Positions 9,735 through 18,252 of a stretch of 35,408 bases of DNA are shown in pieces. The DNA is from Alphaproteobacteria bacterium. GTDB lineage: Bacteria > Pseudomonadota > Alphaproteobacteria > Micavibrionales > UBA2020. Under the pieces are notes generated by a model, which saw only the letters and a program-made list of their open reading frames with translations, made no database searches and had not been told where the DNA came from. Every line of letters begins with the position of its first letter. Position 1 is the stretch's first letter. A program made the translations under genes and the position numbers. The stretch lies in assembly GCA_030682495.1 (NCBI GenBank), contig JAUXOC010000071.1, positions 1-35,408 on the forward strand, given 5' to 3'.

Positions 9735-10733
9735 TTATTTATACCCGCTTTTGCGTGTGAAGTTATGCGTGGCCTCGATACGGCGCAGCGTACCGGTTTT
9801 GGAGCGCATGACAACCGAATGCGTATGCGCGCCACCTGCAAAACGGCGCACGCCTTTCAGCATCGCGCCATCCGTCACACCTGTCGCCGCGAACATGACA
9901 TCGCCTTTGGCAAGGTCGGTCATGCCGTATTTCCGCGTAAGGTCAGTAACGCCCCAGCGCGCCGCGCGGGATTTTTCATCTTCGTTGCGGAACAGGAGGC
10001 GCCCCTGCATAAAACCACCCACGCAGCGCAGCGCCGCTGCGGCCAGAACGCCTTCGGGCGCGCCGCCGCTGCCCATGTAAATATCAACGCCGCTGCCCGG
10101 CTCTGCCGTAGCGATCACACCGGACACATCGCCATCATCGATCAGCATGATACGCGCACCGGCTTCGCGCACGCGCGCAATCAGCTCTTCATGGCGCGGA
10201 CGGTCAAGGATACAGGCGACGATATCGGAAACCTCGACCCCTTTGGCCGCGGCCAGTGCGCGCAGGTTTTCTACCGGCGTCATATCGAGATCGACCACAT
10301 CGTCAGGCAGGCCGCCGCCAATGGCAATTTTATCCATGTACACATCAGGCGCATTCAGAAAACCGCCTTTTTCCGCCATCGCCACAACAGCCAGCGCGTT
10401 GGGGCCGCCTTTGGCGGTGATCGTCGTGCCTTCCAGCGGGTCAAGCGCGATATCGAGCGCGGGGCCATCTCCGGCACCGACTTTTTCACCGATATAGAGC
10501 ATCGGGGCTTCGTCGCGTTCGCCCTCGCCGATGACCACGGTGCCGTTAATATGCAGGGCGTTCAGCGCGTTGCGCATCGCATCGACCGCCGCCTGATCTG
10601 CGGCTTTTTCATCGCCGCGCCCCATCAGCAGCGATGCCGAGAGCGCCGCCGCTTCGGTGACGCGCACCAGCTCCATCGCCAGGTTGCGGTCCATGGTCAG
10701 GCGCTCTTCGGGGCGGATGGTATGGCTGTTCAT
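9735..10733 (-). CDS. glpX: Fructose-1,6-bisphosphatase class II
   Basis: Hydrolyses fructose 1,6-bisphosphate to fructose 6-phosphate in gluconeogenesis and the pentose pathway. It carries the class II (GlpX) features: VTEAAALSASLLMGRGD near the N-terminus, GEGE at 69-72, DPLEGT at 98-103 with the catalytic/metal acidic residues, IDDGDVSGVI, and GSGGAPEGVLAAAALR. The ATG at 10733 has a strong AAGGAGA Shine-Dalgarno 8 nt upstream. A second in-frame ATG at 10784, also preceded by AAAGGAA, would add 17 residues (MSSALLKSDTGLEGDHA); both are possible. It sits between hom and recJ, separated from hom by a 48-bp tandem repeat. Confidence 0.95.
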   Translation of the reverse strand: MNSHTIRPEERLTMDRNLAMELVRVTEAAALSASLLMGRGDEKAADQAAVDAMRNALNALHINGTVVIGEGERDEAPMLYIGEKVGAGDGPALDIALDPLEGTTITAKGGPNALAVVAMAEKGGFLNAPDVYMDKIAIGGGLPDDVVDLDMTPVENLRALAAAKGVEVSDIVACILDRPRHEELIARVREAGARIMLIDDGDVSGVIATAEPGSGVDIYMGSGGAPEGVLAAAALRCVGGFMQGRLLFRNEDEKSRAARWGVTDLTRKYGMTDLAKGDVMFAATGVTDGAMLKGVRRFAGGAHTHSVVMRSKTGTLRRIEATHNFTRKSGYK

Positions 10734-10808
10734 CGCATGATCTCCTTCAAGACCGGTATCGGATTTCAGCAGAGCGGAAGACATCGTGTTAATTCCTTTT
10801 GTACATAT

Positions 10809-10986
10809 CGTGACTACTCTGCGCTTCGCGCAACCGCGTCCGGACTTTATTCATATCGCGACCGCTCTGCGCTTCGCGCAACCGCGTCTGGACTTTATTC
10901 ATATCGCGACCGCTCTGCGCTCCGCGCAACCGCGTCCGGACTTTATTCATATCGCGACCGCTCTGCGCTTCGCGCAACCGCGTCTG
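10809..10986. repeat. 48-bp tandem repeat, about 3.7 copies, between hom and glpX
   Basis: Units at 10809-10856, 10857-10904, 10905-10952 and a partial one from 10953 to about 10986. Copies differ at only a few positions. The unit is a multiple of three, so frames stay open on both strands; on the minus strand it would encode the 16-residue repeat MNKVRTRLREAQSGRD (ORF 10789-10977). Each unit contains TGCGC-TTC-GCGCA (one copy has a T-to-C change), able to form a short hairpin in RNA. No Shine-Dalgarno or protein family supports translation. It fills most of the 207-bp hom-glpX gap inside a likely operon. Confidence 0.9.
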
Positions 10987-10991
10987 CGATT

Positions 10992-12290
10992 TTAGTTCTT
11001 AAACTCCTCGATCCGCATCATATGCGGGGTTTCCATCACCGATTTCAGCGCCGAAATTTTTTCAATAGCATGGCGCATATCGGCTTCGCGCGTTTCATGC
11101 GTTGTCATGATCAGTTGCACCGGCTGGCCGGGGTCACGGCCGCGCTGCAAGACAGATTCCAGCGAGACTTTGTCATCGCGCAAAATTGCCGAAATATCGG
11201 CAACCACACCCGGCACGTCCAGCACCTTGAATCTCAGATAATAGGATCCTTCGCGGTCACGGATATCGGCGGGTTCAAGCGCGCCGATATGGCCGTTCTC
11301 CGCCCCCATCAACGGCAACCTGTGGCCGCGTGCGATATCGACAATATCGGCGACAACGGCGCTGGCTGTGGCGTCGCCACCTGCCCCCGCCCCCATCAGC
11401 AAAACCTTGCCGACAAAATCACCATCGACATAAACGGCATTGAGCGGCCCGCCCACGGCGGCAATCGGGCTGGCGGCAGGCACAAGGCACGGCTCTACCG
11501 ATTGTTCAATCCCGCGCGCGGTTTTGCGCGCGATGCCCAGAAGCTTGATACGGTAGCCCAGTTCATCCGCGAAAGAGATATCAAGCGCGCTGACGCCACG
11601 AATGCCTTTCAGTTCGATATTTTTCACATCCGGCACACAGCCGAAGGCAAGACCGGAGAGGATCGAAAGCTTATGCCCCGCATCCACGCCATCGACATCG
11701 AAAGACGGATCGGCTTCAGCATAGCCGCGCTGCTGCGCTTCGGCGAGGACATCCTCGAAATCGCGCCCCGTTTGTGTCATGGTGGAGAGAATAAAATTAC
11801 ACGTGCCGTTAAGAATGCCGTAAATCGCATGAATACGGTTGGCGCTGAGGCCTTCGCGCAATCCTTTGATAACGGGAATGCCGCCGGCGACAGCGGCTTC
11901 GTAGGCAATAACACCCGACGATGCGCCCAGATGTGCCAGCACTTCGCCGCCGCGGCTGGCGAGCAGCGCCTTATTGGCCGTCACCACATCTTTGCCTGCT
12001 TTGAGCGCGCCCGTCACAAGATCAAAGGCCGCGCCCTCGGCGCCGCCCATCAGCTCGACAACCACATCGACGTTGCCATCCGCCGCCATCGCGCGCGGAT
12101 CGTCATGCCATGTGATGCCGGAGGTATCGATGCCGCGGCTGCGCGTTTTCTCGCGCGCCGAAACAGCCGTCACAACGATATCGCGCCCCGCCCGCGCCGA
12201 GAGCACGTCGGAATTGGCGCGGAGCAAGCGAAACACGCTTGCCCCTACGTTGCCAAGACCTGCAATACCGATGCGGAGTGGCGTGGTCAT
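10992..12290 (-). CDS. hom: Homoserine dehydrogenase with C-terminal ACT domain
   Basis: Reduces aspartate semialdehyde to homoserine for Thr, Met and Ile synthesis. Residues 6-19 hold the Rossmann nucleotide-binding loop GIAGLGNVGASV. VVTANKALLA and YEAAVAGGIPVIKGLREG ... GILNGTCNFILS are the conserved catalytic segments, and EADPSFDVDGVDAGHKLSIL follows. The last about 80 residues (YYLRFKVLDVPGVVADISAIL ...) form an ACT domain, which usually gives feedback inhibition by threonine. The ATG at 12290 has AGAGG 6 nt upstream; the longer in-frame start at 12332 lacks a good site and adds 14 unrelated residues. First gene of the hom-glpX-recJ operon. Confidence 0.97.
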   Translation of the reverse strand: MTTPLRIGIAGLGNVGASVFRLLRANSDVLSARAGRDIVVTAVSAREKTRSRGIDTSGITWHDDPRAMAADGNVDVVVELMGGAEGAAFDLVTGALKAGKDVVTANKALLASRGGEVLAHLGASSGVIAYEAAVAGGIPVIKGLREGLSANRIHAIYGILNGTCNFILSTMTQTGRDFEDVLAEAQQRGYAEADPSFDVDGVDAGHKLSILSGLAFGCVPDVKNIELKGIRGVSALDISFADELGYRIKLLGIARKTARGIEQSVEPCLVPAASPIAAVGGPLNAVYVDGDFVGKVLLMGAGAGGDATASAVVADIVDIARGHRLPLMGAENGHIGALEPADIRDREGSYYLRFKVLDVPGVVADISAILRDDKVSLESVLQRGRDPGQPVQLIMTTHETREADMRHAIEKISALKSVMETPHMMRIEEFKN

Positions 12291-12421
12291 CCACGGCCTC
12301 TTTCTGCTTTTGTCTACACCCTGCCCGCGCACGTTTTACGGCAGCGGGCGCCGTTTATTAAAACTCTTTCCCTGCGCGCGCCCTTGATTGGTCAGGGCAG
12401 CATGCGGTGCGCTTCGTACGA

Positions 12422-13120
12422 TCAGTACGGCGCGCCGTTCACGTAAACATCAACGCGGCGGTCGGCGGCTTCTTGCGAACGCCCGCCCGTTGCCGGATTG
12501 GGTTCTTCATCGCCTTTCGACACAGCCTGTACCCATGCCGGGTTCAGACCCGCACGGTTCAGCTCGTTGGTCACGGAATTGGCGCGTTTTTGTGCCATTT
12601 CAAAATTAATCATCTTGCGGCGCAGCGGGTCGGAAACACCGTCCACACGCTTGCTGGCATGACCGACAACCGTCACGGCGACACCCGCCGTTGCGTTGCT
12701 GTTAATGCCCTGCGCAAGGGAGCGCAGCGTGTTTTTCTCACCCGCCGTCAGGTTGGACGAGCCGTGCAGGAAATAAACCTGCTGCACCAGCTGGCCGTAA
12801 TCATCCATCGACATCAGGGAAGCATCTTCGTAACCGTCAACGGGATAGACACTGACCGGATCGGCAATCGGCGCTTCGCCGTCAGGCATTTGATAGTTGT
12901 CGATCTGGTTCCAGCCCGGCTCTTGAAACACAGGTTTCAGCACGGGGCGGTTTTTGTTGTGGCCGGTATAACCGGTCGGCATCGTGCCCCAGCTTTTTTC
13001 CGTATTGGACGGGCGACCGTTCAGCCATTCCCAGCCGTCGAATTTGCCATCGCTGCGCGACGCACAACCCGCCAGAAACATAAGAGCGACCACCGGAAGA
13101 ACAAAACGGCTAAAACGCAT
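12422..13120 (-). CDS. OmpA-like lipoprotein
   Basis: Predicted outer-membrane-anchored, peptidoglycan-binding protein. The ATG at 13120 gives an N-terminus with a short hydrophobic signal and the lipobox LAGC (Cys19), a typical lipoprotein signal; the longer frame to 13231 would bury this signal and is rejected. Residues about 20-110 are polar and low in recognisable motifs. Residues about 115-230 resemble the OmpA C-terminal domain: VYFLHGSSNLTAGEKNTLRSLAQ, then VVGHASKRVDGVSDP, MAQKRANSVTNELNRAGLNPAWV and AADRRVDVYV. Domain order is that of Pal-like proteins, but the linker is longer and no Tol genes are nearby, so it is not called pal. Confidence 0.88.
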   Translation of the reverse strand: MRFSRFVLPVVALMFLAGCASRSDGKFDGWEWLNGRPSNTEKSWGTMPTGYTGHNKNRPVLKPVFQEPGWNQIDNYQMPDGEAPIADPVSVYPVDGYEDASLMSMDDYGQLVQQVYFLHGSSNLTAGEKNTLRSLAQGINSNATAGVAVTVVGHASKRVDGVSDPLRRKMINFEMAQKRANSVTNELNRAGLNPAWVQAVSKGDEEPNPATGGRSQEAADRRVDVYVNGAPY

Positions 13121-13286
13121 GAGAGTGAAACCCCAGTCAGAAAAATCGGCGCGAAGCGCGCACATATTTGTTTTGTGAATCAGCTCGATAGCTGCCCGAA
13201 ACAGTGTGGCTGAAACCGCCGCTTTGGGCAACAGGCATGATGGGTTTTCTGCCTGAAAAATTTATTTTTTTCGAGCCCGTTACCGC

Positions 13287-13925
13287 TCAGGGCTGGCGGC
13301 GCAAAATAACGGTACGGAAATGCAGGTCGCTGCCATCGAGCGCCTTGCGGCCCGAAAAATCGGGCACCAGACGGTCAAGAATAACGTCGATCCGGTCGCT
13401 TGGCGCGGCCTGTTGATTAAAGGCTTTGACAGCACCCGCTATCTCATTATGACCAATCGTATATTGATGTTCGCGTGAAGCCGGCGTCGGGTACTGGATT
13501 TCGACATATCCGCCCCTTGCCGCCAAAGAAAACATTTTAGACAAAGAAGATGCACGCTTTTCTTCTTCTATATACTGAAGAACGCCCACGCTGGTCACGA
13601 CATCAAAGGGAGCGGCCGTGGCGGTTTTTATCCCCATATCAGGTAAAACTTCAGAATTCCAGCTTATGCTTTTGTTTTTAAAAATTTCTTCGCCGATTTT
13701 GCGCAGAATTTCTGCAGGCTCTGCCGCAGTGACCGCATGGCCGAGATCGGCAAACATGGCGGCATCCGCCCCGCTACCTGCGCCGATGTCCAGCACCTTG
13801 AGCGGCTGGCCTTCGGGCAGCAGCGCCAGCAAATCGGCATGGACTTTGGCGCGATCGAGCGCGTTATATTGCCGTGCCAGCTCTTCGGCGCGGTCATTGA
13901 AATAATCTATGGCAGGCTTGTTCAT
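13287..13925 (-). CDS. Class I SAM-dependent methyltransferase
   Basis: 212 residues. A clear motif I, VLDIGAGSGADAAMFADLGH (residues about 44-63), is followed by the acidic residue of motif II (TAAEPAE), motif post-II FDVVTSVGVLQYIEE and a C-terminal beta segment ending DLHFRTVILRR. The fold is the common Methyltransf_11/25 type; the substrate is not evident. It starts 9 bp after the gamma-carbonic anhydrase stop and is probably co-transcribed with it. No strong Shine-Dalgarno precedes the ATG, which may suggest translational coupling. Confidence 0.88.
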   Translation of the reverse strand: MNKPAIDYFNDRAEELARQYNALDRAKVHADLLALLPEGQPLKVLDIGAGSGADAAMFADLGHAVTAAEPAEILRKIGEEIFKNKSISWNSEVLPDMGIKTATAAPFDVVTSVGVLQYIEEEKRASSLSKMFSLAARGGYVEIQYPTPASREHQYTIGHNEIAGAVKAFNQQAAPSDRIDVILDRLVPDFSGRKALDGSDLHFRTVILRRQP

Positions 13926-13934
13926 GGCCGAAGG

Positions 13935-14444
13935 TTACAAGTAACGTGCGGCCAGTTCAACATAATGTTTGGCTGAATACGGGATATATTCCCGCTCTGC
14001 CGCCGTCAGATCGCGCATAAACCGCGCGGGCGATCCTGCCCAAAGCTGGCCTGCGGGAACCCGTTTGCCGGGAGTGACCAAGGCACCGGCAGCCACCATG
14101 GCGCCTGATTCGACATAAGCCCCGTCCATCACACAGGCCTGCATGCCGATAAAGGCCGCGTCTTCGATGGTGCAGGCATGCAAAAGCGCCATATGCCCCA
14201 CCGTCACATCCGCGCCGATATAAGTACCCTGCAGCGTGGATGAGACATGGATAACCGTGCCGTCCTGAATATTCGTCCGCGCGCCGATTTTTATGTCATT
14301 CACATCGCCGCGGATGACGCAGTTGTACCAAATGCCCGCCGCCTCCCCGATCTCCACATCGCCAATGATCTGCGATCCGGGGGCGAGCCAGACACGGGGG
14401 GCAATTTTGGGTAATATACCCTTATAAGGATGCAGTGCGGTCAT
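13935..14444 (-). CDS. Gamma-class carbonic anhydrase family protein (left-handed beta-helix)
   Basis: 169 residues made of hexapeptide repeats (for example IGDVEIGEAAGIWYNCVIRGDVNDIKIG and VTVGHMALLHACTIED). The three histidines expected to bind the active-site metal are present: H66 (TVIHVSS), H84 and H89 (VGHMALLH). This is the YrdA/PaaY-type subfamily, in which carbonic anhydrase activity is variable; some members are tested enzymes and others are not. Divergent from the beta-class gene at 14521 with a 76-bp gap, so both may share regulatory DNA. Confidence 0.92.
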   Translation of the reverse strand: MTALHPYKGILPKIAPRVWLAPGSQIIGDVEIGEAAGIWYNCVIRGDVNDIKIGARTNIQDGTVIHVSSTLQGTYIGADVTVGHMALLHACTIEDAAFIGMQACVMDGAYVESGAMVAAGALVTPGKRVPAGQLWAGSPARFMRDLTAAEREYIPYSAKHYVELAARYL

Positions 14445-14520
14445 CAGGGCGTTCCTTTTTTCGCTATCGCAATTTTTCAGGGTATTATATAACCCGTGCG
14501 ACGTAACCAGAGGAAAAAAA

Positions 14521-15219
14521 ATGCCTTTCAGAAAATTCGTGCAGGGCTACAAAGATTTCTACAAAAACTATTTCCAGTCCGACAGCAATGTCTATGACGA
14601 ACTGGTGCGCCGCGGCCAGTCGCCGGAAACGCTGGTGATTGCCTGTTCCGACTCCCGCGCGGACCCGGCGCTGATCACAGGCAGCCAGCCGGGCGATTTA
14701 TTTGTCGTCCGCAACGTCGCTGCGATTGTGCCGCCTTACCGTCACGATACAACGCATCACGGCACCAGCGCGGCAATCGAATTTGCTGTCAAGGCGCTAA
14801 AGGTCAAACACATCGTTGTGCTGGGGCACAGCATGTGCGGCGGCATTATGGCGCTGGCCAACCGTGAAATGGCCTCTCAGGAGTATGAATTTATTACGCA
14901 GTGGATGGATATCGCCGCCCCCGCCCGCGATGCGGTCGAGGCCGAGCTTGGCGATGCCAGCCCGCCGATCAAGCAGCGCGCACTGGAACAGGCCGTCATT
15001 CTCGTCTCTCTCAACAATCTCATGACCTTTCCGTGGATCGCGTCCAAGGTCCGCGCGGGCGAACTGCAAATCCACGGCTGGTATTTTGATCTGAAATCAG
15101 GCCAGATTTTCCGCTACAAGGAAAAAACCCAGTCGTTCGAAAAACTCGCCGCCACGCTGATCGGCCAGAGCGGCGAGAGCGCCGCCGCCAAACAGGACGA
15201 CGGCGAATGCTGCTGCTGA
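14521..15219 (+). CDS. Beta-class carbonic anhydrase
   Basis: Interconverts CO2 and bicarbonate in the cytoplasm. The 232-residue protein has zinc ligands C42, H103 and C106 in ACSDSRADP and LGHSMCGGI, with the catalytic D44-R46 dyad. HGTSAAIEFAVKALKVKHIVVLGH is the usual hinge, and HGWYFDLKSGQIF is the conserved C-terminal strand. The end is unusual: the last residues are ECCC, three consecutive Cys with no family role known to me. AGAGGA lies 6 nt before the ATG. The stop is 2 bp from the convergent gene at 15222-15674, leaving no room for a terminator between them. Confidence 0.96.
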   Translation: MPFRKFVQGYKDFYKNYFQSDSNVYDELVRRGQSPETLVIACSDSRADPALITGSQPGDLFVVRNVAAIVPPYRHDTTHHGTSAAIEFAVKALKVKHIVVLGHSMCGGIMALANREMASQEYEFITQWMDIAAPARDAVEAELGDASPPIKQRALEQAVILVSLNNLMTFPWIASKVRAGELQIHGWYFDLKSGQIFRYKEKTQSFEKLAATLIGQSGESAAAKQDDGECCC

Positions 15220-15221
15220 GC

Positions 15222-15674
15222 TTAAAGCAGCCTGAGCACCGGATAGGCCAGCGATAGAAAGATCAGGAAAACCGCCGCTTCGACAGGAATTTCCCTTGCG
15301 GAATCCAGCGAAAAACTTGCGTTGAAGATGCCGCCTTCGTGGCGTAATTCGCCGCCTTTTTTTCCATCCGTACCGATGTCAAAAACGCGCTTCTCGCTTT
15401 TGATGATGTTATAGCGAACATCTTGCCAGACAAATCCCTCGGCAAAGCTGCCCCTGTGCATGGGGGATATCATGACAATATCCCTGCCTTCAGATCGCCA
15501 GTAAAGCGAGAACCTGCCCGTTTCCGGTGACACGCCATAGTCGTGCCGTGTGCCGTTTTCAAGCGTCAGTGTCGAGACGAAGCCCCTCACCCGCAAAATG
15601 GCCTGACGTATGCCATCACGTTCGATCGCAATCTCTCTTTTAAAAAGCCCTTCGCGTTTGCCGGTCAGGCGCAT
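15222..15674 (-). CDS. Uncharacterised protein with C-terminal hydrophobic helix
   Basis: 150 residues, no family recognised. The body looks beta-rich (AILRVRGFVSTLTLENG, RFSLYWRSEGRDIVMIS, VRYNIIKSEKRVFDIG). The last about 20 residues (AAVFLIFLSLAYPVLRLL) form a hydrophobic helix, so it may be tail-anchored or membrane-attached. The stop is 2 bp from the end of the convergent beta-carbonic anhydrase gene. The rpsI terminator lies in the 92 bp upstream, which isolates it from that operon. Confidence 0.65.
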   Translation of the reverse strand: MRLTGKREGLFKREIAIERDGIRQAILRVRGFVSTLTLENGTRHDYGVSPETGRFSLYWRSEGRDIVMISPMHRGSFAEGFVWQDVRYNIIKSEKRVFDIGTDGKKGGELRHEGGIFNASFSLDSAREIPVEAAVFLIFLSLAYPVLRLL

Positions 15675-15704
15675 ATCATTTCCCCTGTTGTCTTATAGCA
15701 GCAT

Positions 15705-15743
15705 AAAAAAACATCCGGCTTTTGCAAGGCCGGATGTTTTTTT
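15705..15743 (-). terminator. Intrinsic terminator of rplM-rpsI
   Basis: A 15-bp arm made of A-run plus ACATCCGGC (15705-15719) pairs with GCCGGATGT plus T-run (15729-15743) around a 9-nt loop. It lies 24 bp after the rpsI stop. The A/T flanks would allow function in both directions. Confidence 0.92.
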
Positions 15744-15766
15744 GTATAGGCGGAAGGTCGCAGCGA

Positions 15767-16255
15767 TTAACGCTTGACCCACTGCGTCGATTTACGGGCT
15801 TTGTGCTTACCGTATTTCTTACGCTCGACCACGCGGCTGTCGCGGGTCAGGAAGCCTGCTTTTTTCAGCGGCGCGCGCAGCGGCGGCTCGAAATTGACGA
15901 GTGCGCGGGAGATGCCGTGACGTACAGCACCGGCCTGACCGGAAAGACCGCCGCCTGCCACGAAGCAAACAACGTCAAACTGGCCAACGCGACCGGAGAT
16001 TTCAAAAGCCTGGCTGATGATGAGGCGCTGGGTACCGCGCGCGAAGTAATGCGCGATATCTTTGCCATTCACGATGACTTTTCCGCTACCGCGGGAAATC
16101 CAGACACGGGCAACGGCGTCTTTGCGGCGACCGGTACCGTAAGAACGGCCCTTGGCGTCGAGCAGAGGCTTGGGTTCAACCGCGGCCGTATCAACACCGG
16201 TTGCTTTTTCAGCAACGGCGTCTTTCAGATCGGAGAGATTTTTCTTGGTGGTCAT
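15767..16255 (-). CDS. rpsI: 30S ribosomal protein S9
   Basis: Small-subunit protein whose C-terminal tail reaches the P-site tRNA. The core [25 protein letters not shown] and [20 protein letters not shown] are diagnostic. 162 residues, with an N-terminal extension of about 38 residues as in other Alphaproteobacteria. The end [17 protein letters not shown] keeps the last Lys-Arg but has WVKR where most bacteria have FSKR. 18 bp separate it from rplM, its usual partner. Confidence 0.97.
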   Translation of the reverse strand: MTTKKNLSDLKDAVAEKATGVDTAAVEPKPLLDAKGRSYGTGRRKDAVARVWISRGSGKVIVNGKDIAHYFARGTQRLIISQAFEISGRVGQFDVVCFVAGGGLSGQAGAVRHGISRALVNFEPPLRAPLKKAGFLTRDSRVVERKKYGKHKARKSTQWVKR

Positions 16256-16273
16256 GCTTCAATACCTTCGCGA

Positions 16274-16735
16274 TTAGCGTTTGTTCTTCGGGTTCATGCC
16301 CGCAACGTCCAGCACTTCGGGCTGTTGCGCTTCATGCGTGTGCGTCGGACCCGCAAAGATGCGCAGGCTGGTCATCTGCTCACGCGCCAGCGGGCTGTCT
16401 TTCGGCATCATACGGCGCACAGCGTTTTCGATCACGCGGCCCGGGAATTTGCCGGCAAGGATTTCGCCCTTGGTGCGGCCTTTGATCCCGCCCGGAAAAC
16501 CGGTGTGCCAGTAGAACACATCGAATTTTGCTTTTTTGCCGGTCAGGCGGACTTTTTCCGCGTTGACGACGATGACGTTGTCACCGCAATCGATATGTGC
16601 GGTGTACATGGGTTTGTGTTTGCCGCGCAAACGCATGGCGATGAGGCTCGCCAGACGGCCGAGCGTGACGCCTTCCGCGTCGATCAGAAGCCATTTCTTT
16701 TCAACTTCCGAGGGTTTTGCCGAATAAGTTTTCAT
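16274..16735 (-). CDS. rplM: 50S ribosomal protein L13
   Basis: Early-assembly protein of the large subunit. The 153-residue sequence shows [15 protein letters not shown] near the N-terminus, then [55 protein letters not shown] and the end [19 protein letters not shown]. First gene of the rplM-rpsI operon; AGGAAAC precedes the ATG and a good promoter lies about 60 bp upstream. Confidence 0.97.
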   Translation of the reverse strand: MKTYSAKPSEVEKKWLLIDAEGVTLGRLASLIAMRLRGKHKPMYTAHIDCGDNVIVVNAEKVRLTGKKAKFDVFYWHTGFPGGIKGRTKGEILAGKFPGRVIENAVRRMMPKDSPLAREQMTSLRIFAGPTHTHEAQQPEVLDVAGMNPKNKR

Positions 16736-16792
16736 CTCTTGTTTCCTAATTTATGCGGACATGGCACCGGCCACGTCTTTTGTTGTCCGCGT

Positions 16793-16821
16793 GTTATGGA
16801 GCATAGATTCGTCGGCGTCAA
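16793..16821 (-). promoter_or_regulatory. Promoter of rplM-rpsI
   Basis: On the minus strand, TTGACG (16821-16816), a 17-bp spacer and CATAAC (16798-16793). The spacer contains a GANTC site (16806-16810), and the first ten bases are the same as those of the ccrM promoter. The predicted leader is about 50 nt. Confidence 0.65.
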
Positions 16822-16872
16822 CAAAAAACCGCTGTCATTTTTAAAATTAATATATATCAATGGCTTATATTA

Positions 16873-16888
16873 AGGTATTATAATACCT
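16873..16888. promoter_or_regulatory. 16-bp perfect palindrome, possible operator
   Basis: AGGTATTATAATACCT is perfectly self-complementary. It lies in the AT-rich gap between the divergent rplM and prepilin genes, about 50 bp upstream of the rplM -35 and about 90 bp before the CtrA-like box. Size and symmetry suit a dimeric repressor or activator; the protein is unknown. Confidence 0.5.
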
Positions 16889-16974
16889 CTATCTATCTCC
16901 CTAAAACTAAAAAGTAAAAAAACTTCCCCCAATAAAAGGAAACCCTGAAAGTTATTACCCTGAAGGACAACAGC

Positions 16975-16989
16975 TTAATCTCCAATTAA
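16975..16989 (+). promoter_or_regulatory. CtrA-type box upstream of the prepilin pair
   Basis: TTAA (16975-16978), 7 bp, TTAA (16986-16989): the spacing of the full CtrA site TTAA-N7-TTAA. About 16 bp further on is GATAAT (17007-17012), placing the second half-site where a -35 would be, as in CtrA-activated promoters. A GANTC site (17030-17034) follows before the start codon. A direct repeat CCCTGAA (16943-16949 and 16958-16964) lies just upstream. Confidence 0.5.
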
Positions 16990-17047
16990 TGACTTTCATG
17001 CATACTGATAATTAAGAATAAAATTGTCAGAGTCATCAAAGCAAAAA

Positions 17048-18142
<1,095 letters not shown>

Positions 18143-18252
18143 CCTTTAAAAACTACTTGCCTCTGACAACCAAAGCTTAACCTTTCTGGTGCAGAATATA
18201 ATAACACTTTGGTCAAATCAAACCCACAGGCCACTCCGGCCCGCGAGGTCAG

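Noticed and set aside
7924-10080. Plus-strand open frame of 718 codons
   Set aside because: Antisense to recJ and glpX; composition is rich in Arg/His/Gln, no domain; a GC-driven shadow.
10809-10986. Possible CRISPR array
   Set aside because: Repeats are contiguous 48-bp units with no unique spacers between them.
9648-12446. Plus-strand open frame of 932 codons
   Set aside because: Antisense to glpX and hom, passes through the tandem repeat; no recognisable domain.
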